Source: Chromohalobacter israelensis (GTDB taxonomy: Bacteria > Pseudomonadota > Gammaproteobacteria > Pseudomonadales > Halomonadaceae). Taken from it: DNA of 64,000 bases. The notes below the pieces were generated by a model. That model was given only the letters and a program-made list of their open reading frames with translations, was not told the DNA's origin and made no database searches. The stretch spans positions 186,001-250,000 of the forward strand of contig JQNW01000007.1 in the NCBI GenBank assembly GCA_000761475.1, written 5' to 3'. The stretch's first letter is position 1; the number at the start of each line of letters is the position of its first letter. The position numbers were made by a program, and so were the translations under genes. Of this stretch, positions 9,042 to 19,630 are shown piece by piece.

Positions 9042-9284
9042 ATGTCCGATTCGTTGCTGTTGCAGGAAGGCTTGAGCCTGATGGCTTTCGGCATGGGCTT
9101 CGTGTTCGTGTTCTTGACGCTGCTGGTCGCGGCGACCAGCGGCATGTCGCGGCTGGTGATGCGCTTCGCGCCGCCCGAGGCGCCCTCTCCGTCGCCAAGC
9201 GCCCGGGCACCGTCCGATGATCCCGAGCTGCTGGCGGTGATCGGCGCGGCGGTCAAGCGTTACCGCCGTCATCACGGCGATTGA
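9042..9284 (+). CDS. oadG: Oxaloacetate decarboxylase gamma subunit
   Basis: An 80-residue protein with one N-terminal transmembrane helix (about 10-32: [20 protein letters not shown]), a proline/serine-rich linker and a short C-terminal tail, the standard OadG plan. OadG holds the complex together and assists Zn2+-linked carboxyl transfer. It is identified partly by position, immediately before oadA and oadB. AAGGA lies 8 nt upstream of the ATG; the frame is open far upstream but that extension is not credible. Confidence 0.9.
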   Translation: MSDSLLLQEGLSLMAFGMGFVFVFLTLLVAATSGMSRLVMRFAPPEAPSPSPSARAPSDDPELLAVIGAAVKRYRRHHGD

Positions 9285-9354
9285 GCGACCCTCTCGCCGC
9301 CGCGCATCGACACGCTTCGACAAGACCCCTCATTCTTCACAATCAGGAAGGGCC

Positions 9355-11169
9355 ATGAGCGATACTCAACGTCCGCTGGGCATTACCGACGTGGTGCTGC
9401 GCGACGCGCACCAATCCCTCTTCGCCACGCGCATGCGCCTGGACGACATGCTGCCCATCGCCGAGAAACTCGACCGCGTGGGATTCTGGTCGCTGGAATC
9501 CTGGGGCGGCGCGACTTTCGACGCCTGCATTCGCTATCTGGGCGAGGACCCCTGGGCGCGTATTCGGGCTCTGAAGGAAGCCATGCCCAACACCCCGCAG
9601 CAGATGCTGCTGCGAGGTCAGAACCTGCTCGGCTATCGGCACTACGCCGACGACGTGGTCGATGCGTTCGTCGAGCGTGCCCGGGCCAATGGCGTGGATG
9701 TGTTCCGGGTCTTCGACGCCATGAACGACACCCGCAATCTGGAACGCGCGCTCAAGGCCGTGGTGGCTTGCGAGGGACATGCCCAGGGCACCCTGGCGTA
9801 CACCGTGAGCCCCGTGCACACCCTGGAAAGCTGGCTGGACATGGCCAAGCGCATCGAGGACATGGGCGCGCACTCGCTGGCGATCAAGGACATGGCCGGT
9901 CTACTGACACCCTACATGGCGCATGAGCTGGTCTCGCGGCTCAAGCAGACCGTGGCCTTGCCCATCCATGTGCATTGCCATGCCACCACGGGGCTTTCCA
10001 CCGCGACGCTGCTCAAGGCCGTCGAGGCCGGCGCCGACACCGTCGACACGGCGATCTCGTCGATGGCGATGACCTACGGCCACAGCCCCACCGAGTCCCT
10101 GGTGGCGATGCTGCGCGAGACGCCGCGCGATACCGGGCTCGACCTCGAGCTGCTCGAGGACATCGCCGCCTATTTTCGTGAGGTGCGCAAGAAATACACG
10201 GCGTTCGAAGGCTCGCTGCGCGGCATCGACTCGCGCATCCTGGTGGCGCAGGTGCCCGGCGGCATGCTCACCAACATGGAAGGCCAGCTCAAGGAGCAAG
10301 GCGCGGGAGACCGGCTCGACGAGGTGCTCGGCGAAATTCCCCGCGTGCGCGAGGACCTGGGGTACATTCCCCTGGTCACGCCCACGTCGCAGATCGTCGG
10401 GACCCAGGCGGTGATGAACGTGATGATGGGCAGCCGCTATCAGTCGATCTCCAAGGAGGTGCAGGCGCTGCTCAAGGGTGAATACGGCGCCGCGCCGGCG
10501 CCCTTCGATGCGGACTTGCAGGCGCGTGCCCTGGCGGGAGAGCAGCCGATCACCTGCCGACCCGCCGACCGTCTGGCGCCGGAGATGGAACGCCTCGCGA
10601 CGGAGCTCAAGGAAAAGGCCGGGACGGACGCGGTACGTCTGGCCGAGGGCGAGCGCGAGACCGACGACGTGCTCACCTACGCGCTGTTCCCGCAGATCGG
10701 CTTCAAGTTCCTCGCCCACCGTGACGACCCCTCGGCGTTCGAGCCGGCACCGCAAGCGCCGGGGCAGACGCCGCCGCCATCCCGTGACGAGTCGCCTGCC
10801 ACGGCACCGTCCGCCGCGCCCCGCGCGCCTGAAACCTATACCGTCACCGTCAACGGCAAGGCCTACGTGGTCGAGGTGGCCGAGGGCGGCGAGGTCTCGC
10901 AGGTGGCTGCCCGGGCGGACGCGTCGCCCGCGCCCACGGCGGCGCCTGCGCCGGCCAGCGGCGAGGCGATCACTGCGCCGCTGGCCGGCAACATCTTCAA
11001 GGTCAATGTCGCCGCCGGCGACAGCGTCGCCGAGGGCGATGTGGTGATCATCCTCGAGGCGATGAAGATGGAAACCGAAGTGCGCGCGGCGCAAGCGGGC
11101 ACCGTCTCCGCCGTCGCGGTCAAGGAGGGCGACAGCGTCGCCGTCGGTGACGAACTGATCCGTTTGTGA
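9355..11169 (+). CDS. oadA: Oxaloacetate decarboxylase alpha subunit (biotin carboxyltransferase)
   Basis: A 604-residue cytoplasmic subunit with an N-terminal carboxyltransferase TIM barrel ([43 protein letters not shown]), a conserved carboxylase region and a C-terminal biotinyl domain. The biotin-accepting lysine is Lys571 in [10 protein letters not shown] Pro/Ala-rich hinge (about 465-530) is interrupted by a short beta segment. The subunit transfers CO2 from oxaloacetate to biotin for release by OadB. It is the second gene of oadGAB; AGGAAG precedes the ATG. Confidence 0.97.
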   Translation: MSDTQRPLGITDVVLRDAHQSLFATRMRLDDMLPIAEKLDRVGFWSLESWGGATFDACIRYLGEDPWARIRALKEAMPNTPQQMLLRGQNLLGYRHYADDVVDAFVERARANGVDVFRVFDAMNDTRNLERALKAVVACEGHAQGTLAYTVSPVHTLESWLDMAKRIEDMGAHSLAIKDMAGLLTPYMAHELVSRLKQTVALPIHVHCHATTGLSTATLLKAVEAGADTVDTAISSMAMTYGHSPTESLVAMLRETPRDTGLDLELLEDIAAYFREVRKKYTAFEGSLRGIDSRILVAQVPGGMLTNMEGQLKEQGAGDRLDEVLGEIPRVREDLGYIPLVTPTSQIVGTQAVMNVMMGSRYQSISKEVQALLKGEYGAAPAPFDADLQARALAGEQPITCRPADRLAPEMERLATELKEKAGTDAVRLAEGERETDDVLTYALFPQIGFKFLAHRDDPSAFEPAPQAPGQTPPPSRDESPATAPSAAPRAPETYTVTVNGKAYVVEVAEGGEVSQVAARADASPAPTAAPAPASGEAITAPLAGNIFKVNVAAGDSVAEGDVVIILEAMKMETEVRAAQAGTVSAVAVKEGDSVAVGDELIRL

Positions 11170-11179
11170 GGCGCGTCGC

Positions 11180-12502
11180 ATGGATAAATTGCTAGGCCTA
11201 TGGCAAGGCTCGGGCCTCTACAACATGAGCATCGGCCAGGCGGCGATGATTCTCGTCGGGCTGGTACTGCTGTTTCTGGCCATCCGCAAGGGCTTCGAGC
11301 CGCTCTTGCTGGTACCGATCGGCTTCGGGGGGATTCTCGCCAACATTCCCCAGGCGGGGCTGGCGCTGTCCGCGGCGGAGCAGGCCGTGCATCTCGGTGG
11401 CGGCGATGTGCTGCGCGCCCTGGCCGGGGCGCTCGACGTGGGGCTCACCCCGGGGGCGGGCATCGAAACCTGGCGGGCGAGCCTGACCCAGGCGCTGCAC
11501 GGCGATACCGCACCGGCGGTGCTGCGCGCGGCGGGAGACGTGGCGGAAGGCGCCGGATACACCAACGGCATGCTCTACAATTTCTACAGCGTCGCCATCG
11601 CCTCCGGCGTGGCCCCGCTGGTGATCTTCATGGGCGTCGGGGCGATGACCGATTTCGGTCCGCTGCTGGCCAACCCCAAGACGCTGTTCCTGGGCGCCGC
11701 CGCCCAGTTCGGCATCTTCGCCACCCTGCTGGGCGCGGTCGCGCTATCGGCACTGGGCGTCATGGACTTCTCTCTCAAGCAGGCGGCCGCCATCGGCATC
11801 ATCGGCGGTGCCGACGGACCCACCTCGATCTATGTCTCGAGCCTGCTGGCACCGGAGCTGCTCGGGGCTATCGCCGTGGCGTCCTATTCCTACATGGCGC
11901 TGGTGCCCTTGATTCAGCCGCCGATCATGCGCGCGCTGACCTCCGACAAGGAACGCCGCATCGCCATGACGCAGCTGCGTCCGGTCTCGAAGACCGAGAA
12001 GATCTTCTTTCCCCTGGTCTTGCTGATCCTGGTCGCGCTCTGCCTGCCGGATGCTGCGCCGCTGCTGGGCATGTTCTGCTTCGGCAATCTGATGCGCGAA
12101 TGCGGCGTGGTCGAGCGCTTGTCGGATACCACGCAAAATGCGCTGATCAACATCACCACCATTTTCCTGGGGCTGTCCGTGGGGTCAAAGCTGGTGGCCG
12201 ATCGCTTTCTCACCGTGGAGACCCTGGGCATTCTGGCGTTGGGCGTGGTGGCCTTCGGCATCGGTACCGCCTGCGGCGTCCTGATGGCCAAGCTGATGAA
12301 TCGCCTGACGCGCGAGCCGATCAATCCGCTGATCGGCTCGGCCGGCGTCTCGGCGGTGCCCATGGCGGCACGGGTCTCGAACAAGGAGGGACTGCGTCAC
12401 AACCCGCAGAATTTCCTGCTGATGCACGCCATGGGGCCCAACGTGGCGGGCGTCATCGGGTCGGCGGTGGCAGCGGGGGTGATGATCAAGTACCTAGGTT
12501 GA
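11180..12502 (+). CDS. oadB: Oxaloacetate decarboxylase beta subunit (Na+ pump)
   Basis: A 440-residue multi-spanning membrane protein with about nine to eleven helices that decarboxylates carboxybiotin and exports Na+. Family landmarks are seen at [24 protein letters not shown] (about 207-230), [23 protein letters not shown] and the C-terminal [22 protein letters not shown]. It starts 10 bp after oadA and its 3' end overlaps the convergent yigZ by 9 bp. In a halophile this gives a primary Na+ extrusion route fed by oxaloacetate. Confidence 0.97.
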   Translation: MDKLLGLWQGSGLYNMSIGQAAMILVGLVLLFLAIRKGFEPLLLVPIGFGGILANIPQAGLALSAAEQAVHLGGGDVLRALAGALDVGLTPGAGIETWRASLTQALHGDTAPAVLRAAGDVAEGAGYTNGMLYNFYSVAIASGVAPLVIFMGVGAMTDFGPLLANPKTLFLGAAAQFGIFATLLGAVALSALGVMDFSLKQAAAIGIIGGADGPTSIYVSSLLAPELLGAIAVASYSYMALVPLIQPPIMRALTSDKERRIAMTQLRPVSKTEKIFFPLVLLILVALCLPDAAPLLGMFCFGNLMRECGVVERLSDTTQNALINITTIFLGLSVGSKLVADRFLTVETLGILALGVVAFGIGTACGVLMAKLMNRLTREPINPLIGSAGVSAVPMAARVSNKEGLRHNPQNFLLMHAMGPNVAGVIGSAVAAGVMIKYLG

Positions 12503-13117
12503 AGCATCGAGCCGGGTGAGCCGCCCCTTGAGACGCGACGTCAGCTCGCTCAGGTCGGCGTCGCGTTCGCGGGGCCAGGCCACGTCGAGCGTGACGCCAT
12601 CGCCCGCGTAGTCGGCTCCCTCCACGCGCGCATCCTGGGTGGCGAACCATTCCCGGGCGATGGCCTCGCCGGCGAAATCGACGCGCACCGTCAGCGGGCG
12701 ACGCTCGACGAAGGCGCGGCGCGGCAACCGTTCCAGCGCCTTGACCACCGCCTGGGTGTAGGCGCGTACCAGCCCGCCGGTGCCGAGCTTGGTGCCGCCG
12801 AAGTAGCGAATCACCACGCAGCCCACCTGGCCCATTCCCGATCCTTCCAGTGCCTGATACATGGGGCGCCCCGCGGTACCGCCGGGTTCGCCGTCGTCGG
12901 AAAAGCCGATGGCGTTCTGCTCGCCCGGGGCACCGGCGTTGTAGGCCGTGCAGTGATGGCTGGCATTGGGATGTGCCTCCCGTGCCCGTGTCAGCAGGGC
13001 CTCGAAACTGGCGGGGTCGGGCACGAACGCCGTCCAGGTGATGAAACGGCTTTTCTCGATCTCGATTTCGTGTTCCAGATGCTCGCCGGGCGCCAGGTCG
13101 GGGATTTCGTAACGCAT
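12494..13117 (-). CDS. yigZ: YigZ/IMPACT family protein
   Basis: A 207-residue member of the UPF0029/IMPACT family with the signature [23 protein letters not shown] (about 70-92) and [21 protein letters not shown] (about 103-123), followed by the C-terminal alpha/beta domain. The exact bacterial function is not settled; links to translation or peptidase-like roles have been proposed. Its ATG overlaps the stop of the upstream LexA-like gene by one base (TGATG), so the two are translationally coupled. Confidence 0.9.
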   Translation of the reverse strand: MRYEIPDLAPGEHLEHEIEIEKSRFITWTAFVPDPASFEALLTRAREAHPNASHHCTAYNAGAPGEQNAIGFSDDGEPGGTAGRPMYQALEGSGMGQVGCVVIRYFGGTKLGTGGLVRAYTQAVVKALERLPRRAFVERRPLTVRVDFAGEAIAREWFATQDARVEGADYAGDGVTLDVAWPRERDADLSELTSRLKGRLTRLDAST

Positions 13118-13590
13118 CAGTGGCTCGTGACGGCGTGGCGCATCACGCCCATCACCAGGCCGAGCACCTGGACGTCGTCGTTCTTGAGATAAATCGGCGG
13201 CATGTCATCGTTGGCCGGCTGCAGACGCACGCCGGATTTCTCGATGAACAGCTTCTTGAGGGTGACTTCCTGATTGTTGATCAACACCACGGCGGTTTCC
13301 CCGTTCTCGGCGGATTCGAAACGCTCGATGATGATGATGTCGCCATCGAAGATGTTGCAGTCGATCATCGAATCGCCACGCACGCGCAGCGCGTAGGTGT
13401 TGCGACGAACCATGCGCGATGGCACGTGAATGGCTTCGTCGTCGCGGCAAGCCTCCATGGGCAGGCCGGCGGCAACCACGCCCAGCAGGGGAATCTCGAC
13501 GAAGTCGGTGGCGTCGATTTCCTCCCAGGCGGCGTCCGACAGTGGCAGGTTCGGCAGGCGCTGCAGGTAGTGCGGCGTAACGTGCGACAT
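13117..13590 (-). CDS. LexA/UmuD-like S24 autoprotease without a DNA-binding domain
   Basis: A 157-residue protein from the ATG at 13590 (GAGGGAGAGGG just upstream). It matches the C-terminal S24 domain of LexA: an Ala41-Gly42 self-cleavage bond (VVAAGLP), the catalytic serine in RVRGDSMID (Ser74) and the catalytic lysine in EVTLKKLF (Lys112). The roughly 30 residues before the cleavage region are too short for the LexA winged helix. It is therefore not a standard SOS repressor. A longer frame to 13758 adds low-complexity sequence, not an HTH. It could be a UmuD-like accessory protein or a RecA-responsive co-regulator; that is inference. It is coupled to yigZ downstream. Confidence 0.8.
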   Translation of the reverse strand: MSHVTPHYLQRLPNLPLSDAAWEEIDATDFVEIPLLGVVAAGLPMEACRDDEAIHVPSRMVRRNTYALRVRGDSMIDCNIFDGDIIIIERFESAENGETAVVLINNQEVTLKKLFIEKSGVRLQPANDDMPPIYLKNDDVQVLGLVMGVMRHAVTSH

Positions 13591-13784
13591 GACCCTCTCC
13601 CTCGGATGATCCTTCGGCATCATAGCAAGGCGGGGCGAGGCGGCAAATCCCGGCGATGTCTCGAACGATGGGGTTTGGGCGCGAGGGGCTTGGGCCACGC
13701 CCGCGCCTCGGATAGACTGCGGGCTCTCATGGCCCGGCGCCGCCGGGCCACGACTCACTGTTTAGTTAGGAATCCTGGCTGCGC

Positions 13785-16700
13785 ATGCGCCTCACGTCCA
13801 TCAAGCTGGTCGGTTTCAAGTCGTTCGTCGATGCGGTCAATGTGCCGTTCGCCGGCAACATGACCGCCATCGTCGGCCCCAATGGCTGCGGCAAGTCGAA
13901 CATCATCGACGCCGTGCGCTGGGTGATGGGCGAATCCTCCGCCAAGACGCTGCGCGGGGAGTCGATGACCGATGTCATCTTCAACGGTTCCACCGGACGC
14001 TCGCCGGTGGGCCAGGCCTCCATCGAGCTGGTATTCGACAACAGCGACGGCACCATGGGCGGCGCCTATGCCCAGTACGCCGAGATCTCGGTCAAGCGCC
14101 AGGTCACCCGCGACAGTCAGTCCAACTACTTCTTCAATGGCCAGAAGTGTCGCCGTCGCGACATCTCCGATCTTTTCCTGGGGACCGGGCTGGGGCCGCG
14201 CTCCTACGCCATCATCGGGCAGGGCATGATCTCGCGGCTGGTCGAGGCGCGTCCCGAGGAGCTGCGCTCGACGCTGGAGGAAGCGGCCGGCATTTCCAAG
14301 TACAAGGAACGCCGTCGCGAAACCGAGAACCGCCTGCGCCGCACCCAGGAAAACCTCGAGCGACTCGACGACATTCGCGAAGAGCTCGACAAGCAGCTCG
14401 AGCGCCTGAAGCGTCAGGCCGATGCCGCGCGCCGTTATCAGACCCTCAAGGACGACGAGTATCGTCTCAAGGGCGAACTGGCATTGTTGCGCGGTCGGGC
14501 GCTGCGCAGCCAGCAGGAAGGCCAGGAGCGCCAGGTACGCGAGCTGGAAACCCAGGTCGAGCGCGAGATCCTCGGTCAGCGCCAATGCGAGAGCCAACTG
14601 GAAGAGTCGCGCCTGGCGCATGATGAGATCGCCGCCGAACTGGAGGCCCACCAGGCACGTTTCTACGAGACCGGCGCCGCCATCGCGCGCATCGAGCAGT
14701 CCATCGAACACGCCCGTTCGCGCGATCAGCAACTCGCCCAGGACATCGACGACGCCCGTCGCGAGCTCACCGAGCTGGAACAGCTGGGCGCCCACGACGA
14801 CGAGCGTCGCGCGGCCCTGGACGAGCGCCTGGAAAGCATCGCGCCCGAGCTGGAGGAGGCCCAGGAAACCTTGGAAATGCTCCAGGAGTCGCTGGATGCC
14901 GCCGACGAGGAAGCCACCGCCGCGCAGCAGGAGTGGGAACGCTTCAACGAAAGCGACCGCGACGTGGCGCATGGTGCCGAACGTGCCCAGGATGACGTGC
15001 GGCGCCTCGAAAACGCCATCGCCGAGCTCGACGCCCAGATCCACAAGCGTCGCCAGCAACGCGAGGAGGTGCCCGATGTCGATGCGCTGCGCGACGAGCG
15101 CAGCGAATTGCGCGAGCAGCTGACGGCACTGGATCTCGATCAGGAAGCCCTGGAAAGCCAGCGCGACGGTCTACAGCAGCAACGCGAGCAGGCCCAGGCG
15201 GGGCTCGACGATGCCGCCGCCCAGCGCGATGCCCAGCGCACGCAGTTGAGCCGCCTGCAAGGCGAGCTGGCCTCGGTGGAGGCCCTGCTCGACGCGGCGC
15301 TGGCCGACGACGATGCCGCGCTGGATGCGCACCTGGCGCAACACGGCATGCAACAGGCGCCGCGCCTGGCGGAGCGCCTGGAGGTCGCCGAACCCTGGGA
15401 GACGGCGGTGGCGTGGGTCCTGGCCCCCTGGCTCAAGGCGCGGGTGGTAGATGCCTCGGCCATGGCCGCGCTGTTGGGTACCGCGCCGCCCGCCGAACTG
15501 GCGTTGCTCGATGGCGACGCCGGTGCGCCCCGGGCCGGCACTCTGGGGGCGCAGGTCGAAGGTGCGGGCGCCCTGCAGTCCTGGCTCGACACCGTGCAGT
15601 GTGCCGACGACGAGGCGAGCGCCTGGGCGCTGCGCGACGAGTTGGCGCCGGGGGAAAGCGTGATCGCGCCGAGCGGACTCTGGCTGGGGGCCGGCTGGGT
15701 GCGTCGTCGAGGCGAGGAGGCCAGCAGCGACGGCGTACTGGTGCAGCGGCGTCGCCGCGAGACCCTGCAGGCCGACATCGCGGCGCTCGAGGCCTCGCTC
15801 GAGACCCTGGAGGAGCGCCTGCAGACGTCGCGCGAGGCCGTGGAGCGCAGCGCCGGCGAGCTCGAATCCCTGCGTCTGCGCGAGCGCGAGCTGGGCCAGC
15901 GTCGCCAGCAGGTGGCCTCGCGCGAGGCGGGGCTGGCCAGTCGCCTGGAGCAACTCGACGCACGTGCCCGCGAACTCGATGACGAGATCGCGCAATTGAC
16001 CGAACGTCATGCCGAGCGGCGTCTGGAACTCGAGGAAACGCGCGAGCGCTGGCAAGCCGCCATGCACGACGTCGATGCCAACAGCCAGACCCGCGAGTCG
16101 CTGGAGAAGAAGCGTCGCGAGGCACGTGAGAAAGCCCAGTCGCTGCGCCAGCAAGTGGCGCCCGCGCGCGAGCGGCAACAGCAGCTGGCGATGGAGCGTC
16201 AGCGTTTGGAGACGGAGCGTGCCGGGCTCGAGCAGCAGACCGCGCGCTCGCACGATCAGCGCGCGCGCCTGGCCGAGAAGCTCGCCATGCTCGAAGAGCA
16301 GCGTGCCACGCTGCGCGAGCCGGAAGAGGAAACCCGCGAACGGCTCGATGAGCTGCTCGACCGTCGGGGTCGCGAGGAAGCGACGCTCAATGCCGCCCGT
16401 GACCGTGCCCATCAGCTGGCCGAGACACTGCGCGACACCGAAGCCAAGCGTCAGCAACACGAGCGCAATCTCGACGGCTTGCGCGGTCGGCTCGAGGAAG
16501 CGCGCATGCAGGTTCAGGCCCTGAAGCTGAAGGCCGATGCCGAGGATGCACAGCTCGAGGAGCTCGGGCACGATGTCGCCGGTCTTCAGGAAGGGCTCGA
16601 TCCCAACGCCACCGAATCGGCCTGGCAGACCCGGCTCGACGAGATCGCCGAGAAGGTCCGCCGCCTGGGCGCCATCAACCTGGCGGCCATCGAGGAGTAC

Positions 16701-17279
16701 GACCAGCAGGCCGAGCGCCGTGACTATCTCGAGGCCCAGCATGCCGAACTGAGCGAGGCCATCGAGACCCTGGAGAAGGCGATTCGGCGCATCGATCAGG
16801 AAACGCGAACGCGCTTCAAGCAGACTTTCGATCAAGTCAACGAAGGCTTCGGTGAACTTTTTCCCAAGGTCTTCGGCGGCGGGGCCGCGTGGTTGACACT
16901 GACCGGCGAGGATTTGTTAGAGACGGGCGTGGCCATCATGGCGCGGCCGCCGGGCAAGAAAAACACCACCATCCATCTTCTCTCCGGGGGAGAAAAAGCG
17001 CTGACGGCACTGTCGCTGGTCTTCGCGATCTTCCAGCTCAATCCGGCTCCGTTTTGCATGCTGGACGAAGTCGATGCGCCGCTGGATGATGCCAACGTGG
17101 GACGTTATGCCAAGTTGGTGAAGGAAATGTCCGAGAGTGTTCAGTTCATTTACATCACGCATAACAAGATTGCCATGGAAGCTGCCGAACGATTGATGGG
17201 CGTGACGATGCAGGAGCCCGGTGTGTCACGGCTGGTATCGGTGGGAATCGACGAGGCGGCGGCCCTGGCGGACGCATGA
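13785..17279 (+). CDS. smc: Chromosome partition protein SMC
   Basis: An 1164-residue structural-maintenance-of-chromosomes ATPase. The Walker A box GPNGCGKSN is at residues 31-39. Long coiled coils (about 170-500 and 660-1000) flank a hinge region (about 500-650). The ABC signature LLSGGEKAL and the Walker B region MLDEVDAPLDDANV are near the C-terminus. It forms a homodimer that compacts DNA with ScpAB, which is not in this window. It is divergent from the LexA-like gene. zipA follows 197 bp later, a neighbourhood shared with pseudomonads. Confidence 0.97.
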   Translation: MRLTSIKLVGFKSFVDAVNVPFAGNMTAIVGPNGCGKSNIIDAVRWVMGESSAKTLRGESMTDVIFNGSTGRSPVGQASIELVFDNSDGTMGGAYAQYAEISVKRQVTRDSQSNYFFNGQKCRRRDISDLFLGTGLGPRSYAIIGQGMISRLVEARPEELRSTLEEAAGISKYKERRRETENRLRRTQENLERLDDIREELDKQLERLKRQADAARRYQTLKDDEYRLKGELALLRGRALRSQQEGQERQVRELETQVEREILGQRQCESQLEESRLAHDEIAAELEAHQARFYETGAAIARIEQSIEHARSRDQQLAQDIDDARRELTELEQLGAHDDERRAALDERLESIAPELEEAQETLEMLQESLDAADEEATAAQQEWERFNESDRDVAHGAERAQDDVRRLENAIAELDAQIHKRRQQREEVPDVDALRDERSELREQLTALDLDQEALESQRDGLQQQREQAQAGLDDAAAQRDAQRTQLSRLQGELASVEALLDAALADDDAALDAHLAQHGMQQAPRLAERLEVAEPWETAVAWVLAPWLKARVVDASAMAALLGTAPPAELALLDGDAGAPRAGTLGAQVEGAGALQSWLDTVQCADDEASAWALRDELAPGESVIAPSGLWLGAGWVRRRGEEASSDGVLVQRRRRETLQADIAALEASLETLEERLQTSREAVERSAGELESLRLRERELGQRRQQVASREAGLASRLEQLDARARELDDEIAQLTERHAERRLELEETRERWQAAMHDVDANSQTRESLEKKRREAREKAQSLRQQVAPARERQQQLAMERQRLETERAGLEQQTARSHDQRARLAEKLAMLEEQRATLREPEEETRERLDELLDRRGREEATLNAARDRAHQLAETLRDTEAKRQQHERNLDGLRGRLEEARMQVQALKLKADAEDAQLEELGHDVAGLQEGLDPNATESAWQTRLDEIAEKVRRLGAINLAAIEEYDQQAERRDYLEAQHAELSEAIETLEKAIRRIDQETRTRFKQTFDQVNEGFGELFPKVFGGGAAWLTLTGEDLLETGVAIMARPPGKKNTTIHLLSGGEKALTALSLVFAIFQLNPAPFCMLDEVDAPLDDANVGRYAKLVKEMSESVQFIYITHNKIAMEAAERLMGVTMQEPGVSRLVSVGIDEAAALADA

Positions 17280-17476
17280 ATGACTTGCAGAAAATCGCCA
17301 AAAGGGTTACCAACGCTTTTGGGTGAGCTTCGACAGGGATAATGAAGGGTGATTGCTCTGAGCTAAGGGAACTACTTGACATTCAAAAAAAGTGGCCCTT
17401 TTTTTGTTAATCGCGCTATGCTTCTTCACGAACGAGTTTTAATCATGGCGCCAATAGCGAACAGGCAAGACGACCC

Positions 17477-18748
17477 ATGGAACTAAGAGAGTGGCTGATC
17501 ATCCTGGGGCTGGTGCTGGTGACGACCATCGTGATCGACGGTGTCCGTCGTCTCCAGCGCCAGCGCCGCGTTCCGCGCCTCGACCAGGCGACGCACAGTC
17601 AGGGTGCCGAGGGCAGGGACGCCGAGGAGGAAGATCCGGAAAAAGCGGCCCGCGAGGCCGAAATCAACTGGGAGCTGCCCAATGGTGGGGCACGCGTCGT
17701 CGGCGACGCGACCTTCACCCGCAGCGGCGAGCGCGAACCGGTACGCCCGGAGTCGCCGTTGCGTCAGGAGCGTATTCCCGAGGAAAAACTCAGGCCCAGC
17801 GTGCTCAAGCGGGGGCATGACCGTGCGCAGGAGGAATCGGCGACCGAGAGTCGGCGGCCCGGCATGCGTGGCATGAAGGACGCCATGCGAGCGGGTGCGC
17901 AGCGCATGAGTGCGTCGGCCCAGCGTTTCACGGCATCGTTCCAGCATGACGAGCGTGACGACGCCGATGAACATCCGCATCACGAGCCGACGCTGGGGGC
18001 GGCGCCATCCGCGCACGAGCCGGAGCGCGAATCGCAGGCGCCGGCCGCCGCGTCGCCGCGTTCGGCACGCGAGGATGCCGCGCGACACCGGGAGGCACCG
18101 GCAAGGCCCGCGGCCGGCGAGGAGGCGCCAGCCTTCCGCGCCACTGCGGCTGCCGCCGACGAGGACGTACATGAGACGCAGGCGCCGCCTCACGCCGCCG
18201 AGGTCGACCCCCGTCAGCAGGACGTGGTCACCGACCATCCGGCCGTGGAGCGCGCCAAGCGCAACCCGGTGCATGCCGAACGGGCGCGCGACGCCTTGTC
18301 GGATGCCGAGGAAGTCATCGTCATCAGCGTGCTGTCACGCGACGAAGGGGGCTTCCACGGACCGGATCTGCTCAACCTGATGCTGGCCTGCGGGCTGCGC
18401 TACTGTCATGAAATGGGGGTGTTCCATCGTTTCGAGACCGAATCGGACGACAGCGCCCTGCAGTTCACGATGGTCAACGTGCTCAAGCCCGGCGTGTTCG
18501 ATCTCGACGGCATGGACGACTTCGTCACGCCCGGGGTCACCTTCCTGATGCCGCTTCCCAGTGCCCATGACAGCGCGGCGGCCTTCGAGGCCATGTTCGA
18601 GACCGCCATGGTGCTGGTGCGTAATCTGGGCGGTGAGCTGAAGGACGAGAACCGCAGCGTGATGACGGCGCAGACCGTGGAATTCGCACGCCAGCGCGTG
18701 CAGGAATTCGAACGTCGCCACCGCCTGCATCGCTATCAGGCCAACTAG
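17477..18748 (+). CDS. zipA: Cell division protein ZipA
   Basis: A 423-residue FtsZ anchor. A single N-terminal transmembrane helix (MELREWLIILGLVLVTTIVID) is followed by a long charged, Ala/Glu/Arg-rich linker (about 25-280). The C-terminal FtsZ-binding domain (about 285-420) contains VIVISVLSRDEGGFHG and the FDLDGMDDFVTPGVTFLMPLP stretch. It tethers the Z-ring to the membrane. The upstream 197 bp contain an A7/T7 inverted repeat around GTGGCC (about 17385-17406). TTGACA at 17376 has no well-placed -10 partner. The gene ends at an intrinsic terminator rather than continuing into ligA. Confidence 0.94.
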   Translation: MELREWLIILGLVLVTTIVIDGVRRLQRQRRVPRLDQATHSQGAEGRDAEEEDPEKAAREAEINWELPNGGARVVGDATFTRSGEREPVRPESPLRQERIPEEKLRPSVLKRGHDRAQEESATESRRPGMRGMKDAMRAGAQRMSASAQRFTASFQHDERDDADEHPHHEPTLGAAPSAHEPERESQAPAAASPRSAREDAARHREAPARPAAGEEAPAFRATAAAADEDVHETQAPPHAAEVDPRQQDVVTDHPAVERAKRNPVHAERARDALSDAEEVIVISVLSRDEGGFHGPDLLNLMLACGLRYCHEMGVFHRFETESDDSALQFTMVNVLKPGVFDLDGMDDFVTPGVTFLMPLPSAHDSAAAFEAMFETAMVLVRNLGGELKDENRSVMTAQTVEFARQRVQEFERRHRLHRYQAN

Positions 18749-18777
18749 CGCCGCGATCTTGCCTGTTCACGACGCCG

Positions 18778-18804
18778 ACGGGACCCCAAGGGGTCCCGTT
18801 TTTT
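18778..18804 (+). terminator. Rho-independent terminator after zipA
   Basis: ACGGGACCCC/GGGGTCCCGT stem with a tight loop, followed by TTTTTT. It isolates smc-zipA from the convergent response-regulator gene. Confidence 0.92.
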
Positions 18805-18879
18805 CGTGTTCGACCCCGTGTGGCCGAGGCCGTGCCGCGACGCCGGGAGGAACCGGGCTCGCCCGCGTCCCGCTGCGGG

Positions 18880-19620
18880 TCAGCGGGACGCGGGCGTGTC
18901 GATGAAGGCACGCAAAGCGGGGACGTCCAGGCAGCGATAGGTGAACGAGGGGCGTCCCACCTGCCCGTAATGGAACGACTCCCCGAGCACCCCGCGCTCG
19001 GTGAGATGTTTCAGGTACTTGCGTACCGATACGCGCGACATGCCCGTCGCCGGCATCAGGCTCTCGGTGGTGAAGGTCTCGTCGTCCAGGGCGAGAATGG
19101 CCTGGGCGATTTGCGCCAGCGAGGGTGCGGTGAGTCCCTTGGGCAAGCCGTCGCCGCGAGTCGCCTGGCGCGGCCGGGCGGGCTGGAAGAGCCGGTCGAG
19201 ATCGCGCTGGTCGGCTTGCTCGGGCAGGTGCGCCAGGGTGGCGCGTACGCGTCGGCAGGCCTCCACGGCGGCCTTGAAGCGCTCGAACTCGAAGGGTTTG
19301 ACCAGATAGTCGCGCACCCCCAGGCGTCGGGCGGTCCGTACCGTCTCGGTCTCGCTGGCGGCGGTGATCAGGATGACGTCGATATCCCGCCCCAGACGCT
19401 GCAGGTAGCGCACGATTTCCAGTCCATTGCGGCCGCGCAGGTAGACATCGAGAAGGATGACGTCGACGTCGTCGCGTTCCAGGACATCCAGGGCGCCGGG
19501 CACATCGCCGCATTGCGCCACCAGGGTGACGTCGTCGAGGCGGTTGAGGTATTCGACGTTGAGGCGCATGACCATGGGGTCGTCCTCGACGATGAGTACG
19601 TGCAGTGGCGTATCGCTCAT
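18880..19620 (-). CDS. CitB/DcuR-family response regulator
   Basis: A 246-residue regulator. The receiver domain (1-125) has acidic residues EDD at 12-14, phosphoacceptor Asp58 (ILLDVYLRGRNG) and the conserved LVKPFEF lysine. The C-terminal winged helix (about 165-240) contains TTESLMPATGMSRVSVRKYLKHL, typical of the CitB/DcuR/DpiA group. It is expected to activate di/tricarboxylate genes. It lies 10 bp after the kinase gene, and its likely target is the divergent transporter. The exact orthology (MaeR, CitB or DcuR) is not resolvable here. Confidence 0.88.
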   Translation of the reverse strand: MSDTPLHVLIVEDDPMVMRLNVEYLNRLDDVTLVAQCGDVPGALDVLERDDVDVILLDVYLRGRNGLEIVRYLQRLGRDIDVILITAASETETVRTARRLGVRDYLVKPFEFERFKAAVEACRRVRATLAHLPEQADQRDLDRLFQPARPRQATRGDGLPKGLTAPSLAQIAQAILALDDETFTTESLMPATGMSRVSVRKYLKHLTERGVLGESFHYGQVGRPSFTYRCLDVPALRAFIDTPASR

Positions 19621-19630
19621 TCCGCGGGTC

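Noticed and set aside
17376-17411. TTGACA box upstream of zipA as a promoter
   Set aside because: No -10 hexamer at 16-18 bp; TATGCT at 17417 is 35 bp away.
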